This document shows positions 23,307 through 31,355 of a stretch of DNA of 54,150 bases, in pieces. Both the position numbers and the translations under genes were made by a program. Within the stretch, counting starts at the first letter, position 1. Each line of letters begins with the position of its first letter. The stretch comes from a virus: the IMG/VR virus record IMGVR_UViG_3300035698_024250, positions 1-54,150 of that record. One strand, given 5' to 3'. The notes beneath the pieces were generated by a model. The model was not told the DNA's origin. It worked only from the letters and a program-made list of their open reading frames with translations, and made no database searches.

Positions 23307-23943
23307 AATATCATTTAACACCGAGATAAAGAATCAGGTTTTCTGCTCTCGGTCCTGTAGGAATAAGTATTGGAGTAATCGGTATTATCGCAAAAATAAG
23401 CAGAAGATATTGTTGGGTATGAAGACTGATGAATATAGAGCGAAGGAAAGAGAGAGAAGTAAATCGCCTCATATAAGAGATTATCATAACAACTATTCTC
23501 GGAACCGGAGACGTAGTGACTCTTCTTATAAACTCAAGATGTGTATAAATGATAGGCTAAGAAAAGATGATCGTTTTAAGGATGCATATAGAATTGCAGA
23601 ACTGGAAGCATATTTAGGGCAAACTATTGATGAGATATTGGCACATTTACTACTGAAATTGCCAGAGGGACTTTGTGAACAAAGTTTTTTACATGGAGAT
23701 TTACACCTGGATCACGTTATTCCTTATTCTTGGTATGTCGTACGGTTTTTGGGAGACAAGGAATTTAGAAAGTGCTGGGATAAAAGGAATCTTCGCCTGA
23801 TTCCCATTAAGATGAACCTGAAACGAGGCAGAAAGTACATGGACTGGGAAGATCTTAGCAAGAAGGGTATGATAGACTTATTTCCATCAGGAGCACATGA
23901 AGTATTCGGGCGTTTTCACGGAACGAAAGTAGGTGCAACATGA
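23281..23943 (+). CDS. HNH endonuclease with N-terminal zinc finger (putative homing nuclease)
   Basis: ATG 23281 is chosen over an upstream TTG (23263). The 220-aa product has a zinc-finger start (CKNCEISFNTEIKNQVFCSRSCRNKYW), a basic linker, and an HNH core: HLDHVIPYSWYV with the DH pair, then CWDKRNLRLIPIKMNLKRGRK with the Asn. Free-standing phage HNH proteins of this kind are usually mobile. It lies between the radical-SAM gene, whose tail it overlaps by 26 bases, and the tag-family genes, and overlaps the first of these (ATGA). It may therefore be a recent insertion into that operon. Confidence 0.82.
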   Translation: MEKSCKNCEISFNTEIKNQVFCSRSCRNKYWSNRYYRKNKQKILLGMKTDEYRAKERERSKSPHIRDYHNNYSRNRRRSDSSYKLKMCINDRLRKDDRFKDAYRIAELEAYLGQTIDEILAHLLLKLPEGLCEQSFLHGDLHLDHVIPYSWYVVRFLGDKEFRKCWDKRNLRLIPIKMNLKRGRKYMDWEDLSKKGMIDLFPSGAHEVFGRFHGTKVGAT

Positions 23944-24587
23944 AAACAAGAACAGGATTTGTCAGTAATAGTTCTTCTACTAGCTTTGTGCTGGCGGTTT
24001 TGCGTGACAAGGCTAATGAACATGATCTCAAAGTCCTGGACATGTTCCGGGATATGCGCGATGTTGGCGTTTTAGAGCCAGATAGGAACTCCTCAAAATA
24101 CACTAACGATGGGCCTGTGGATGAGGTTATTAATGAGATTGAGTTAGAGATCGCGGATATGGATGAAGATGCTGAGTTCGCCAAGCAGCAAGAGGAAGCA
24201 ATGAAAGGGTTCTTTGACGACCCGAAGCGAATGGAGGGGGCTGTTATGATGGAGCAGATGTCATCCAGGGAAAGATGGTCTGAATGCGTGGCGAAGGATA
24301 GCCCAGCGGAAGAGGTCTCCATGGAGAGAAAGTTCTCTCCGGAGGAGGAAGGCATCAGAGAAGAGATAGAGGCTCAGATACAAAGGATGTCTCTTGCTGT
24401 GTCTCAGATCGCAGAGGCGAAGGCGAAGAAGCTGGCTGACCTTGAAAGGCTTGGCAAACTGAGGGGTAAGGGGTATACTATAATGACTTTTTCAGTTTCT
24501 CACCAAGTGTACGGTCTCGGCGGGCTGGTTGATAAGATGGTAGAGCTTGGGCAGGGTGTCGAGCTTGTAGAGAGACTTATTACATAG
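23940..24587 (+). CDS. SNSSSSSF-tag protein 1
   Basis: The 215-aa product starts MKTRTGFVSNSSSTSFVLAVL. The rest is acidic and helical with a coiled coil (EIEAQIQRMSLAVSQIAEAKAKKLADLERLGKL) and ends with KGYTIMTFSVSHQVYGLGGLVDKMVEL. That end resembles tag protein 2 (EGYEVAVFSIERGAGSEIVDEILKL), so the two are paralogues with a variable middle. The ATG overlaps the HNH stop. The function is unknown. Confidence 0.8.
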   Translation: MKTRTGFVSNSSSTSFVLAVLRDKANEHDLKVLDMFRDMRDVGVLEPDRNSSKYTNDGPVDEVINEIELEIADMDEDAEFAKQQEEAMKGFFDDPKRMEGAVMMEQMSSRERWSECVAKDSPAEEVSMERKFSPEEEGIREEIEAQIQRMSLAVSQIAEAKAKKLADLERLGKLRGKGYTIMTFSVSHQVYGLGGLVDKMVELGQGVELVERLIT

Positions 24588-24595
24588 GATAGAAC

Positions 24596-24970
24596 ATGAA
24601 GACCAGGACAGGTTTCGTATCAAACAGTAGTAGCTCGTCTTTTGTTATTTTGGTTAAGCCTCCTGTGTCCCCGTCCGGGTTGACGGCAAAGGAGATTGTT
24701 GAGGCAATCTCTGAGGGAACAGACAGGGATGTAGATTGGGGTTGTGAGAACTATCTTAGCGATCTTAGGTCCGATCTGGGGTGCTTCGAAGACGATGATG
24801 ACGAGACGGCAAGTATAAAGAAGAGAGTGGAGCAACTTGAATCTCTTCCAGAGGGATATGAAGTAGCTGTGTTCTCTATAGAGAGAGGTGCCGGCTCGGA
24901 GATAGTGGACGAGATTTTGAAACTATTAGCCAGAAAAGAACTCATTGAGATACTTGACTATTGGGGGTAA
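24596..24970 (+). CDS. SNSSSSSF-tag protein 2
   Basis: The 124-aa product starts MKTRTGFVSNSSSSSFVILVK. An acidic middle (ISEGTDRDVDWGCENYLSDL...) is followed by the beta-alpha end shared with tag protein 1. The tag codons differ from those of neighbouring copies (serines as AGT, AGC and TCG), so the peptide rather than the DNA is conserved. It starts eight bases after the previous stop. Confidence 0.8.
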   Translation: MKTRTGFVSNSSSSSFVILVKPPVSPSGLTAKEIVEAISEGTDRDVDWGCENYLSDLRSDLGCFEDDDDETASIKKRVEQLESLPEGYEVAVFSIERGAGSEIVDEILKLLARKELIEILDYWG

Positions 24971-24985
24971 GAAAGGTTTTGAGAG

Positions 24986-25351
24986 ATGAAAACGAGAACA
25001 GGATTTGTATCGAACAGCAGTACAAGCAGTTTTGTCCTTTTGGTAAGAAAGGACATTCACGATCAGGTGATGGCAGAGTTGTCTGATTTCCACAAGCATT
25101 GCATTAAGGCTGTTTCAGGCGCGACCAAATGTCTTGGTCAGGATGTAGTAGAAATTGGCGATCTGGTTTCTCACGACGGTGAGGGGCAGATCTCCTATGC
25201 TTTTGAGTATGAGGAATCTCCGTTTGAGGGAGAGGTCCCAGAAGGCAAGTATGGGAAGATCAGCCCCCATGAGGCTGTCGATGACTACAAGGCCAAGGCG
25301 ATAGAACTCGGAGGGGAAGACGCCGTTTTTCATACGAGCATGGATGGATAA
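24986..25351 (+). CDS. SNSSSSSF-tag protein 3
   Basis: The 121-aa product starts MKTRTGFVSNSSTSSFVLLVRK. The remainder (MAELSDFHKHCIKAVSGATKCLGQDVVEIGDLVSHDGEGQ...) is a small alpha/beta protein without recognised motif. It is followed by a 99-base gap without a gene, which contains an imperfect inverted repeat (AATGATGATAC ... GTATCATT). Confidence 0.78.
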   Translation: MKTRTGFVSNSSTSSFVLLVRKDIHDQVMAELSDFHKHCIKAVSGATKCLGQDVVEIGDLVSHDGEGQISYAFEYEESPFEGEVPEGKYGKISPHEAVDDYKAKAIELGGEDAVFHTSMDG

Positions 25352-25450
25352 GTTATCGACTCCAATGATGATACGCCGTTGTGGTATTACGCTTATGTAA
25401 TAGTCTGTATCATTTACGCGTTCCCAATGTAGCAGAGAAAGAGTGCATTC

Positions 25451-25867
25451 ATGAAGGTTCGGCAAGGTTTTGTGAGCAATAGCTCGTCATCTTCTTTTTG
25501 TGTCTATGGGTTCAAAATGGGACATGATAAGTTTTATGAAATCCTTAAAGACAAATACTCGAAAAAAGAGAGGGTTCGCGGGTGCGCTCACGAGATAGTG
25601 GGGGAACCAAGGTTTTGCCCGGATTGCGGTAAAACTGTTTGGGTTGAGGAGGTGGAAGAGATAGATTACTGTGAACTACTGGAGGATCAAGAGGTTCTAG
25701 ATCATAGGTCAGAGCAGGGAGATTCGCAGTTCGTGGGGGCTCCACCCTGGGCACAACATATGGACGAGACTAGGAGTGACTTTGAGAAGAGGATAGAAGC
25801 AGAAGTTGAAGAGTTGATGGGATGCACTGTTGACTGTGGATGGATAAATGCTTCAATTTACGGTTAG
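25451..25867 (+). CDS. SNSSSSSF-tag protein 4 (zinc-ribbon type)
   Basis: The 138-aa product starts MKVRQGFVSNSSSSSFCVYGF. After a short helix comes RVRGCAHEIVGEPRFCPDCGKTVW, a likely zinc site with Cys-Ala-His and Cys-Pro-Asp-Cys pairs. The C-terminus is acidic and helical. Tag protein 6 has the same zinc region and layout, so the two are paralogues separated by two genes. Confidence 0.8.
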   Translation: MKVRQGFVSNSSSSSFCVYGFKMGHDKFYEILKDKYSKKERVRGCAHEIVGEPRFCPDCGKTVWVEEVEEIDYCELLEDQEVLDHRSEQGDSQFVGAPPWAQHMDETRSDFEKRIEAEVEELMGCTVDCGWINASIYG

Positions 25868-25876
25868 GAAAGAAAC

Positions 25877-26281
25877 ATGAAAACCAGACAAGGATTTGTG
25901 AGCAATTCATCGTCTACCAGTTTTGTGATAGCGATCCCGCTAAGTTTCAAGCTGTCGGATGTCCCCGAGCAGGAGCAAATTGATCTAATACTGGAAGCTG
26001 CCGATTGTATGGGCGAGTACCCAGAAGACCAATCTGAAATTGAATTTTTGAAATCCAAGGAAACAGACCTAAAAAGCGTGTTGTCATATCTAAGGTCAGG
26101 CTCATCGGTTTGGAGTGGATATGATGGTGGTGACGGTCTTGCCGCCCAATTTTTCCTTGGATTGGCAAAAAAAAGATTTTGGGTTGTAGGCTCTTTGGAC
26201 GCGTCTTCTAACGGCGGGCAGATCATTAACGTAATTACGACAGATAATGTGGAAAAGCTTACAAAGGCTATGGAAGGATAG
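25877..26281 (+). CDS. SNSSSSSF-tag protein 5
   Basis: The 134-aa product starts MKTRQGFVSNSSSTSFVIAIPL. A helical acidic part is followed by a beta-type end (FWVVGSLDASSNGGQIINVITTDNVEKLTKAMEG). It starts nine bases after the previous stop, with GGAAAG as ribosome-binding site. No function is recognised. Confidence 0.78.
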   Translation: MKTRQGFVSNSSSTSFVIAIPLSFKLSDVPEQEQIDLILEAADCMGEYPEDQSEIEFLKSKETDLKSVLSYLRSGSSVWSGYDGGDGLAAQFFLGLAKKRFWVVGSLDASSNGGQIINVITTDNVEKLTKAMEG

Positions 26282-26286
26282 AAAAC

Positions 26287-26850
26287 ATGGCTCGTCATTT
26301 CGTTCCTACCACTATCGATGAACTACGAGACAGGATAGAGTCGGCTCTAGACGAAAACGACAACTATCAGTGTCTTACGCCTAAGGTCGAGAAAGACTTG
26401 TCCAAAGTCCATTTCGACATGGAGAACGTGACGGACTCTTTTACTAAAGGGTACGGCACTTTGGCGAGCCTGGCGGGGTACCATCAATTTGACAACGGTT
26501 TCACTTTTCTCGGCATCTTGGCAGGCGGCGACTGGGAGTTTCCTGTCTTTTTCATCATCTATTGGGATGGCAAAAAGCTGCGAGGGTATATCCCTAAAAA
26601 GGGTAACGCTTGGAATTATGATGCCAAGTACGCGCTGGGCAATTCAGGCGAAGTGCCCGATAAAGAGGATTGGCGGTTCGCCATGAATAGAGATCTTCTT
26701 GACTGGGAGGGCGAGGATATTGACGGGCCCAAAGACATATTTTACGAGGAAGCTTGTGATGAGGCATGGGACCTTGGGGATATAATGTGTGATGCATCAA
26801 AAGTAGAGGATGACATTAAAAGCAGGATTACTATAGGGAGCAACTCCTAA
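26287..26850 (+). CDS. Hypothetical 187-aa acidic protein (no tag)
   Basis: This is the only gene of the cluster that lacks the N-terminal tag (MARHFVPTTIDELRDRIESALDENDNYQ). The centre has a beta pattern (FTFLGILAGGDWEFPVFFIIYWDGKKLRGYIPKKGN) and the C-terminus is very acidic. It overlaps the next tag gene by one base (TAATG), so it belongs to the same operon. It could be a partner protein of the tagged family; no domain is recognised. Confidence 0.7.
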   Translation: MARHFVPTTIDELRDRIESALDENDNYQCLTPKVEKDLSKVHFDMENVTDSFTKGYGTLASLAGYHQFDNGFTFLGILAGGDWEFPVFFIIYWDGKKLRGYIPKKGNAWNYDAKYALGNSGEVPDKEDWRFAMNRDLLDWEGEDIDGPKDIFYEEACDEAWDLGDIMCDASKVEDDIKSRITIGSNS

Positions 26851-27287
26851 TGAAAGTAAGACAAGGTTTCGTGAGCAACAGCTCATCATGTTCGTTTTGC
26901 GTATACGGTATCACTGGCTGCGCGTTAGACGTTGAAGGCTGGTTCGTCGCCAAGAATAAAGAATTCGCGCCTGAGAAGATTCGAGGGTGTGGTCACGAAC
27001 TGTTTCATAGGGCAAAGTTTTGTCCCGAATGTGGCAAGCCAATGTGGGAGGAACCAGACGAAGATAGAGATCTTACGGAGACAATAACAGAGAAGGCCCA
27101 CGGTCTTGGTTTGAGTGCTATTTATTCTCGTGATTCTGATTGGTTTTGTGCTGGTCTCGCTCCGGAGGAATTGGGGGACCACGAGACAGGTAGGCAATTC
27201 AAGGACAGAACGAAAGAGTTGTTGAAACAGTTTTTTGGGGACCATGAAGAAAAAGCAGAATGGGTCAGTGAGGAAGTTGAGTATTAA
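26850..27287 (+). CDS. SNSSSSSF-tag protein 6 (zinc-ribbon type)
   Basis: The 145-aa product starts MKVRQGFVSNSSSCSFCVYGI, with a Cys in place of one tag serine. KIRGCGHELFHRAKFCPECGKPMW is the same zinc site as in tag protein 4. The C-terminal half is acidic. The pair 4/6 shows that duplication within the cluster has occurred, while the bodies of other members are unrelated. Confidence 0.8.
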   Translation: MKVRQGFVSNSSSCSFCVYGITGCALDVEGWFVAKNKEFAPEKIRGCGHELFHRAKFCPECGKPMWEEPDEDRDLTETITEKAHGLGLSAIYSRDSDWFCAGLAPEELGDHETGRQFKDRTKELLKQFFGDHEEKAEWVSEEVEY

Positions 27288-27307
27288 GAGTCGTTATAGG
27301 AGCTAAA

Positions 27308-27718
27308 ATGAAGAGAAGACATGGATTTGTGAGCAATAGTAGTAGTGCATCTTTTGTGGTGAGATGGATGTATAATGGAGTAGAGGATGTAACTCTTGAT
27401 AATGTTCTCCGGGAGCTTTTAGGCATTGACGGTGCTTATAACGAGGAGACAGGCAAGCTGGATTTCAAATCAGGCTCAGACGACAGGTGTTACTGCGAAC
27501 ATATGTCTGATGACACAAAACATATTATGGAATCGACAACCAAGCTTCCACTACGCGGATCTATATATGAAACTCGTTTTTGGGTTTCCATGCATAACTG
27601 GGTGACAGACTTTGGAAGTGCTTGTAATCTTATGATGACTGCCTTGGTTATGAAGGGAGCTTGGCATAGGGGGGAAGACTTCGAGATCTTAAGGACGGAG
27701 ATTGTTCGTGATTATTAG
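27308..27718 (+). CDS. SNSSSSSF-tag protein 7
   Basis: The 136-aa product starts MKRRHGFVSNSSSASFVVRWM. The body includes LRELLGIDGAYNEETGKLDFKSGSDDRCYCEHMSDDTKHIME and a histidine-containing C-terminus, without a recognised family. AGGAGCTAAA precedes the ATG. The end overlaps the next gene by 11 bases. Confidence 0.78.
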   Translation: MKRRHGFVSNSSSASFVVRWMYNGVEDVTLDNVLRELLGIDGAYNEETGKLDFKSGSDDRCYCEHMSDDTKHIMESTTKLPLRGSIYETRFWVSMHNWVTDFGSACNLMMTALVMKGAWHRGEDFEILRTEIVRDY

Positions 27719-28085
27719 AGCAGGCTTTGTGTCGGATAGTTCTTCCACAGCTTTTATTATGGACAAATCGCAATTGACAGAGTTACAGTTATGTTGTGTA
27801 AGGAACTGGCGCGAGGTTTGTAAGATTTTGGATCTTGGGGATATTGGGAATTGGCAGGTTAAAGAAAGAATAACAAATAGGGGAATATCGATAATTGAGG
27901 GGTTTGCGTGGATGAATGATGGGGTAGAATATCTATTCGAGAAAATCGGAATCCCCAGGAGAGCTTGGGTTTTTGACTCTGATAACAGCCCCGCAAAAGA
28001 TGATGCTGGTGAAAGAGCCAAGCTGATGTTGTGGATAAAGTTCGAAGAAGACGAGATGGAGTTTAACGAAGATGAAGATTCGTAA
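27708..28085 (+). CDS. SNSSSSSF-tag protein 8 (divergent tag)
   Basis: GTG 27708 is chosen because it places GGAG seven bases upstream and gives MIIRAGFVSDSSSTAF, which aligns position by position with the other tags (K to I, N to D). A TTG two codons upstream would spoil that register. The 125-aa body (LTELQLCCVRNWREVCKILDLGDIGNWQVKERITNRGISI...) is not recognised. It overlaps the next gene by 14 bases. Confidence 0.72.
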   Translation: MIIRAGFVSDSSSTAFIMDKSQLTELQLCCVRNWREVCKILDLGDIGNWQVKERITNRGISIIEGFAWMNDGVEYLFEKIGIPRRAWVFDSDNSPAKDDAGERAKLMLWIKFEEDEMEFNEDEDS

Positions 28086-28647
28086 TGGATTCGTGTCGAA
28101 TAGCTCGTCCAGTAGCTTTGTGGTTGGTTTCGTTCGTATGCCGGAGACTAGAGATGAACTGTTTAAGGCAATGTTCCCGGAATCGAAAGAGGACGAACCG
28201 TTCTCAATGTATGACAACGATACTACTGTTGGTAGGGTCGTGGATGCGGTTTGGCGCGATCTCGATGGCAAGTCTCCGCTTTGTTGGAGAGAAGTGATCG
28301 ATGCGATTGGTCAGGGCTATTTCCCTGGGCATCCTAATTTCATGGATTTCCAGGTAAGGTCTGACAAGGTTAAAAAGGCTTTCCATGCCCAAGCCGGTGT
28401 TGGGGTTAGCCTCTGGGATAATGAAGAATGGATGGTAAAGTACCGAGAAGCTCACGATCTTGATTGTGCAGATTGTGAAAAAGCGACCACAAAGGCAGCA
28501 GAAGCCCTTGCGAAGAGTTATGAGTCGATTCTTAAGGATAGGGTCTGTATAGAATTCGAATATGGCGATGACAACTCTTTTGAAAGCATCCTTGAGCATG
28601 GCGGGGTCTTTAATGGCCTTCCTCATATCAGGATAAGCCATCACTAA
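28072..28647 (+). CDS. SNSSSSSF-tag protein 9
   Basis: The 191-aa product starts MKIRNGFVSNSSSSSFVVGFV. The body (MPETRDELFKAMFPESKEDEPFSMYDNDTTVGRVVDAVWRDL...) is larger than most members and includes DLDCADCEKATTKAAEALAKSYE, with one Cys pair. No function is recognised. Confidence 0.8.
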   Translation: MKIRNGFVSNSSSSSFVVGFVRMPETRDELFKAMFPESKEDEPFSMYDNDTTVGRVVDAVWRDLDGKSPLCWREVIDAIGQGYFPGHPNFMDFQVRSDKVKKAFHAQAGVGVSLWDNEEWMVKYREAHDLDCADCEKATTKAAEALAKSYESILKDRVCIEFEYGDDNSFESILEHGGVFNGLPHIRISHH

Positions 28648-28659
28648 AGAAGTAATATT

Positions 28660-29277
28660 ATGAAAACAAGATCAGGTTTTGTCAGTAATAGTAGCTCGTC
28701 CAGCTTCGTCGTTAAGGTGAGATCTTTCTTTTTCTCGCGGACAGCAGAAAAGCCAGAGCCCTTGGTTTCTCAGGAAGAAGTGGATAAACTTCTGGGGTAC
28801 GGTTTCAAATGGACTTCTATTGACTCTCCCACTAGGATGGAGAATGGATTCTACCCTGGGCAGGAAGATGTGATATGGAGAGATGCCCCTCCCAAGGAGG
28901 ACGATGATGATATCGTCTGTATGGGGGCGGTTATGGGATATCGAGTCACTTGTAATGAGGATGAGGTTATAGCATTCCTTGTGTCCAACAACATTCCATT
29001 TAGTGCTACTACTCATTACGGAAATCATAGCGTGTTTTTCCGGCGAGGAGATGAGCATCTGATTTACATGGAGAACTATGGGCAAACCTTCGAGATGTAT
29101 GAGTGGCATGACGGGGAACCGAAAGACAAAGTTATAGAGAATATGCTGAACTGCATGGATGCAGATGGTTTCAGGCACCCGCCAATACGTTTGGTTCCTG
29201 TGAAAGAGTTCCTAATAAGAGAAGAGGAATTGCAAGCGGAATTCAATAAAGATGAGGACGATGAGGATGAGGAATAG
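28660..29277 (+). CDS. SNSSSSSF-tag protein 10
   Basis: The 205-aa product starts MKTRSGFVSNSSSSSFVVKVR. The body (GYGFKWTSIDSPTRMENGFYPGQEDVIWRDAPPKEDDDDIV...) is followed by a beta-rich part and a very acidic end (FNKDEDDEDEE). It is the last tag gene of the cluster. Confidence 0.8.
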   Translation: MKTRSGFVSNSSSSSFVVKVRSFFFSRTAEKPEPLVSQEEVDKLLGYGFKWTSIDSPTRMENGFYPGQEDVIWRDAPPKEDDDDIVCMGAVMGYRVTCNEDEVIAFLVSNNIPFSATTHYGNHSVFFRRGDEHLIYMENYGQTFEMYEWHDGEPKDKVIENMLNCMDADGFRHPPIRLVPVKEFLIREEELQAEFNKDEDDEDEE

Positions 29278-29285
29278 GTGCTTAG

Positions 29286-29765
29286 ATGCAGGAAGGCTTT
29301 TTTGTTGAGATAACGGCTAGTATTAAAGTAAGACTTGGGGATAAGATTATAGAGTTTGGTATCCTTCCATCCTCGGAGGGATATATCATAGCGAACCAAC
29401 TTCTAAAAGAAGATCATATCCCAGATGCTTTTTGTGAGTTGACTGGATTCAGGAGATTGGACGATCACGAATCCCGAGCTACGATAAGTGAGGCGATGCA
29501 TATCGGGTCAATGATTGTACCACTTCTTTTTTCAATGGCTTTAGGAAAACCCCTTCTTGCAATTTGCGGCAGAAAACATGTACTATGGCTTGAGAAAGTC
29601 TTGCGCAAAAAATATGATTTTCAGGTACTTCGTGGCTCTCTGTCATGCGATAATGAGTACGAAGAATTGGAAGCGAGAGACCTAGTGAGCTATGTAGACG
29701 ACTCCTTAACAGGACAAAAAGATCTGCATATTATAATGATATCGGAGAAAGCTGATGCAGTCTAA
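29286..29765 (+). CDS. Hypothetical 159-aa protein
   Basis: The product (MQEGFFVEITASIKVRLGDKIIEFGILPSSEGYIIANQLL...) has alternating strands and helices and a hydrophobic helix (MIVPLLFSMALGKPLLAICG). It lacks the tag of the preceding genes. Its end overlaps the next small gene by 11 bases. No function is recognised. Confidence 0.6.
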   Translation: MQEGFFVEITASIKVRLGDKIIEFGILPSSEGYIIANQLLKEDHIPDAFCELTGFRRLDDHESRATISEAMHIGSMIVPLLFSMALGKPLLAICGRKHVLWLEKVLRKKYDFQVLRGSLSCDNEYEELEARDLVSYVDDSLTGQKDLHIIMISEKADAV

Positions 29766-29955
29766 CGATAGGCTTATGGAACTTACAAATGCTGTAGATG
29801 ATATAGTGAATCCGGAAGTAACTGAAGAGGTTACACAAGAAGGGATGCAGGAGTTGACCGTTGAGAAGATAGGTTTTTTCTCGTCCCCGGTTCCTACGTG
29901 GCTATTCTTGCTAACGTCTGCGGTGGTCATAGGCATACTTATCTTTGGGAGATAA
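29755..29955 (+). CDS. Small C-terminally anchored membrane protein
   Basis: The 66-aa product has an acidic helical N-terminal part (MELTNAVDDIVNPEVTEEVTQEGMQE) and one C-terminal hydrophobic segment (TWLFLLTSAVVIGILIFGR), so it would be a tail-anchored membrane protein. Similar small proteins in phages are often of unknown function. Confidence 0.55.
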   Translation: MQSNDRLMELTNAVDDIVNPEVTEEVTQEGMQELTVEKIGFFSSPVPTWLFLLTSAVVIGILIFGR

Positions 29956-29960
29956 AACAA

Positions 29961-30809
29961 ATGGCAAAGTTTATTGATTTGGATGATAGTAAAGTAGAAG
30001 ACAAAGAAACTAAGAAGAGAACGTACTATCTGTTGATCTTAGATAAGAGTGGGTCAATGGCAGGAGTGAGAGAGCCTACGGTCTCAGGCTTTAACGAGCA
30101 AGTTCAAAGTCTCAGGTCGGCAGCAATCAAGTATGAGGATCAAGAGTTCTTCGTTAGCCTTGTTGTTTTCTCAAGCCGGGATGAAATTCAAACTGTATTC
30201 TCACGACAGTCGGCGTTCAAGACGAAAGAGCTAACGGCAGACGGTTATATGACGGGCGGGATGACAGCTTTGAATGACGCTATTTTCCACGGCGTAGAAG
30301 AGCTTAGGGATCAAACCAAAGACTCAGAGGACGATGAGACAAGATACATCGTTACCATCTTTACGGATGGTGCTGAGAACGATTCTAGGGTTCACCCAAG
30401 AGACGCTGGAACCCAGGCGGTTAATGGTCTTATAGAAGAGTTGAAATCAACTGGCAAGTGGGTCATTAACTACGTGGGGGCAACAAAGCAGTCTTTGCAG
30501 ATCGCAGCAGACTTTGGTGTTGATGTTGGGAACACGATGAGATATGCGGCAGACACAGAGGGGACCAAGCTGGCACATGCTACGTTGTCTCAGGGGCTTG
30601 CTGATTATGCTATGAACAGATCCGTTGGGAATATGTCTGCTGAGGTTATGAATAGCACTTTCCTCTCCGATAACGGCAAGGCTGTAGATTTACAGACGGA
30701 TGTAGGTGCAAATCTCAAGGACATTATTAAGAATGAGGTCTCGAAGGCGTTGGACAAAGATAAAGTTACTGACTCTGACGATGATTCCAAGAAGGGCAAA
30801 AAGAAGTAG
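29961..30809 (+). CDS. von Willebrand factor A domain protein
   Basis: ATG 29961 (MAKFIDLDDSKVEDKETKKR) follows the upstream stop closely; an upstream in-frame start would overlap the membrane-protein gene. The 282-aa product has a complete vWA MIDAS: DKSGS (Asp28), the Thr of GGMTALNDAI and the Asp of IFTDGAEND. The last 80 residues are low-complexity and charged (KALDKDKVTDSDDDSKKGKKK). vWA domains bind partner proteins through a metal ion. It is the second vWA protein of the window after Rsr, but has no TROVE domain. Confidence 0.85.
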   Translation: MAKFIDLDDSKVEDKETKKRTYYLLILDKSGSMAGVREPTVSGFNEQVQSLRSAAIKYEDQEFFVSLVVFSSRDEIQTVFSRQSAFKTKELTADGYMTGGMTALNDAIFHGVEELRDQTKDSEDDETRYIVTIFTDGAENDSRVHPRDAGTQAVNGLIEELKSTGKWVINYVGATKQSLQIAADFGVDVGNTMRYAADTEGTKLAHATLSQGLADYAMNRSVGNMSAEVMNSTFLSDNGKAVDLQTDVGANLKDIIKNEVSKALDKDKVTDSDDDSKKGKKK

Positions 30810-30812
30810 GTT

Positions 30813-31355
30813 ATGCCAGAAGAAGAGAAAATAAAGCCCGGGTACCGAGCTACCTATAAGAACTTGAGGATGTTCAAGAAGCATGTGATATGGCTAGAGA
30901 AAGAGTCAGAGAAGATTTTCTTACCACTTAAAAGTGCCGTTACAATACCTTGGACGATATGGAGGAGAGTCAGTAGGTATAATCTTTCTCTCACCGACGC
31001 GAGGGTCAAGGTGTTTTATTTCGACAAAGGTGGTGCATTCAAAACTAACAGTAGTTTTCTGGATTCGGTTTATGCGGAGTATGTTCGTCGTCTCGGAGGT
31101 TGTGAAGATAGTTATAATAAAATGAACTCTGCATTAGCTTATGCCAAGAAGGACAATAGGATTCAGCAACTCCCAGCCCCAGCCCCAGCCCCAATCCCCA
31201 TAAAACCCCCAGAAAAAAAGGTAGCAGTTCTCTCTGAAGAAGCTTTTAGGTGGGCGGAGAAAATCCTTACTTCGAGTCCAGCAAAGAAAAAAGTTGTTCC
31301 GAAGAAAAAAGTAGAAATCAAAGCGACTGGGCCCTTTAGGTTCCTCGATGTATGA
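30813..31355 (+). CDS. Hypothetical protein with Pro-rich linker and FLDV tail
   Basis: The 180-aa product has a helical basic N-terminal part, a proline-rich linker (PAPAPAPIPIKPPEKK) and a short C-terminal segment ending TGPFRFLDV. The tail matches the HLDV ends of the paralogue group at 6.0-8.1 kb, although the rest is unrelated. A shared C-terminal peptide on unrelated proteins suggests a recruitment signal. It starts three bases after the vWA gene and overlaps the next (ATGA). Confidence 0.65.
   Translation: MPEEEKIKPGYRATYKNLRMFKKHVIWLEKESEKIFLPLKSAVTIPWTIWRRVSRYNLSLTDARVKVFYFDKGGAFKTNSSFLDSVYAEYVRRLGGCEDSYNKMNSALAYAKKDNRIQQLPAPAPAPIPIKPPEKKVAVLSEEAFRWAEKILTSSPAKKKVVPKKKVEIKATGPFRFLDV

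Noticed and set aside
23940-28710. DNA repeat or recombination hot spot as the cause of the shared N-termini
   Set aside because: Synonymous codons differ strongly between copies, so it is conservation of a peptide and not a DNA repeat.
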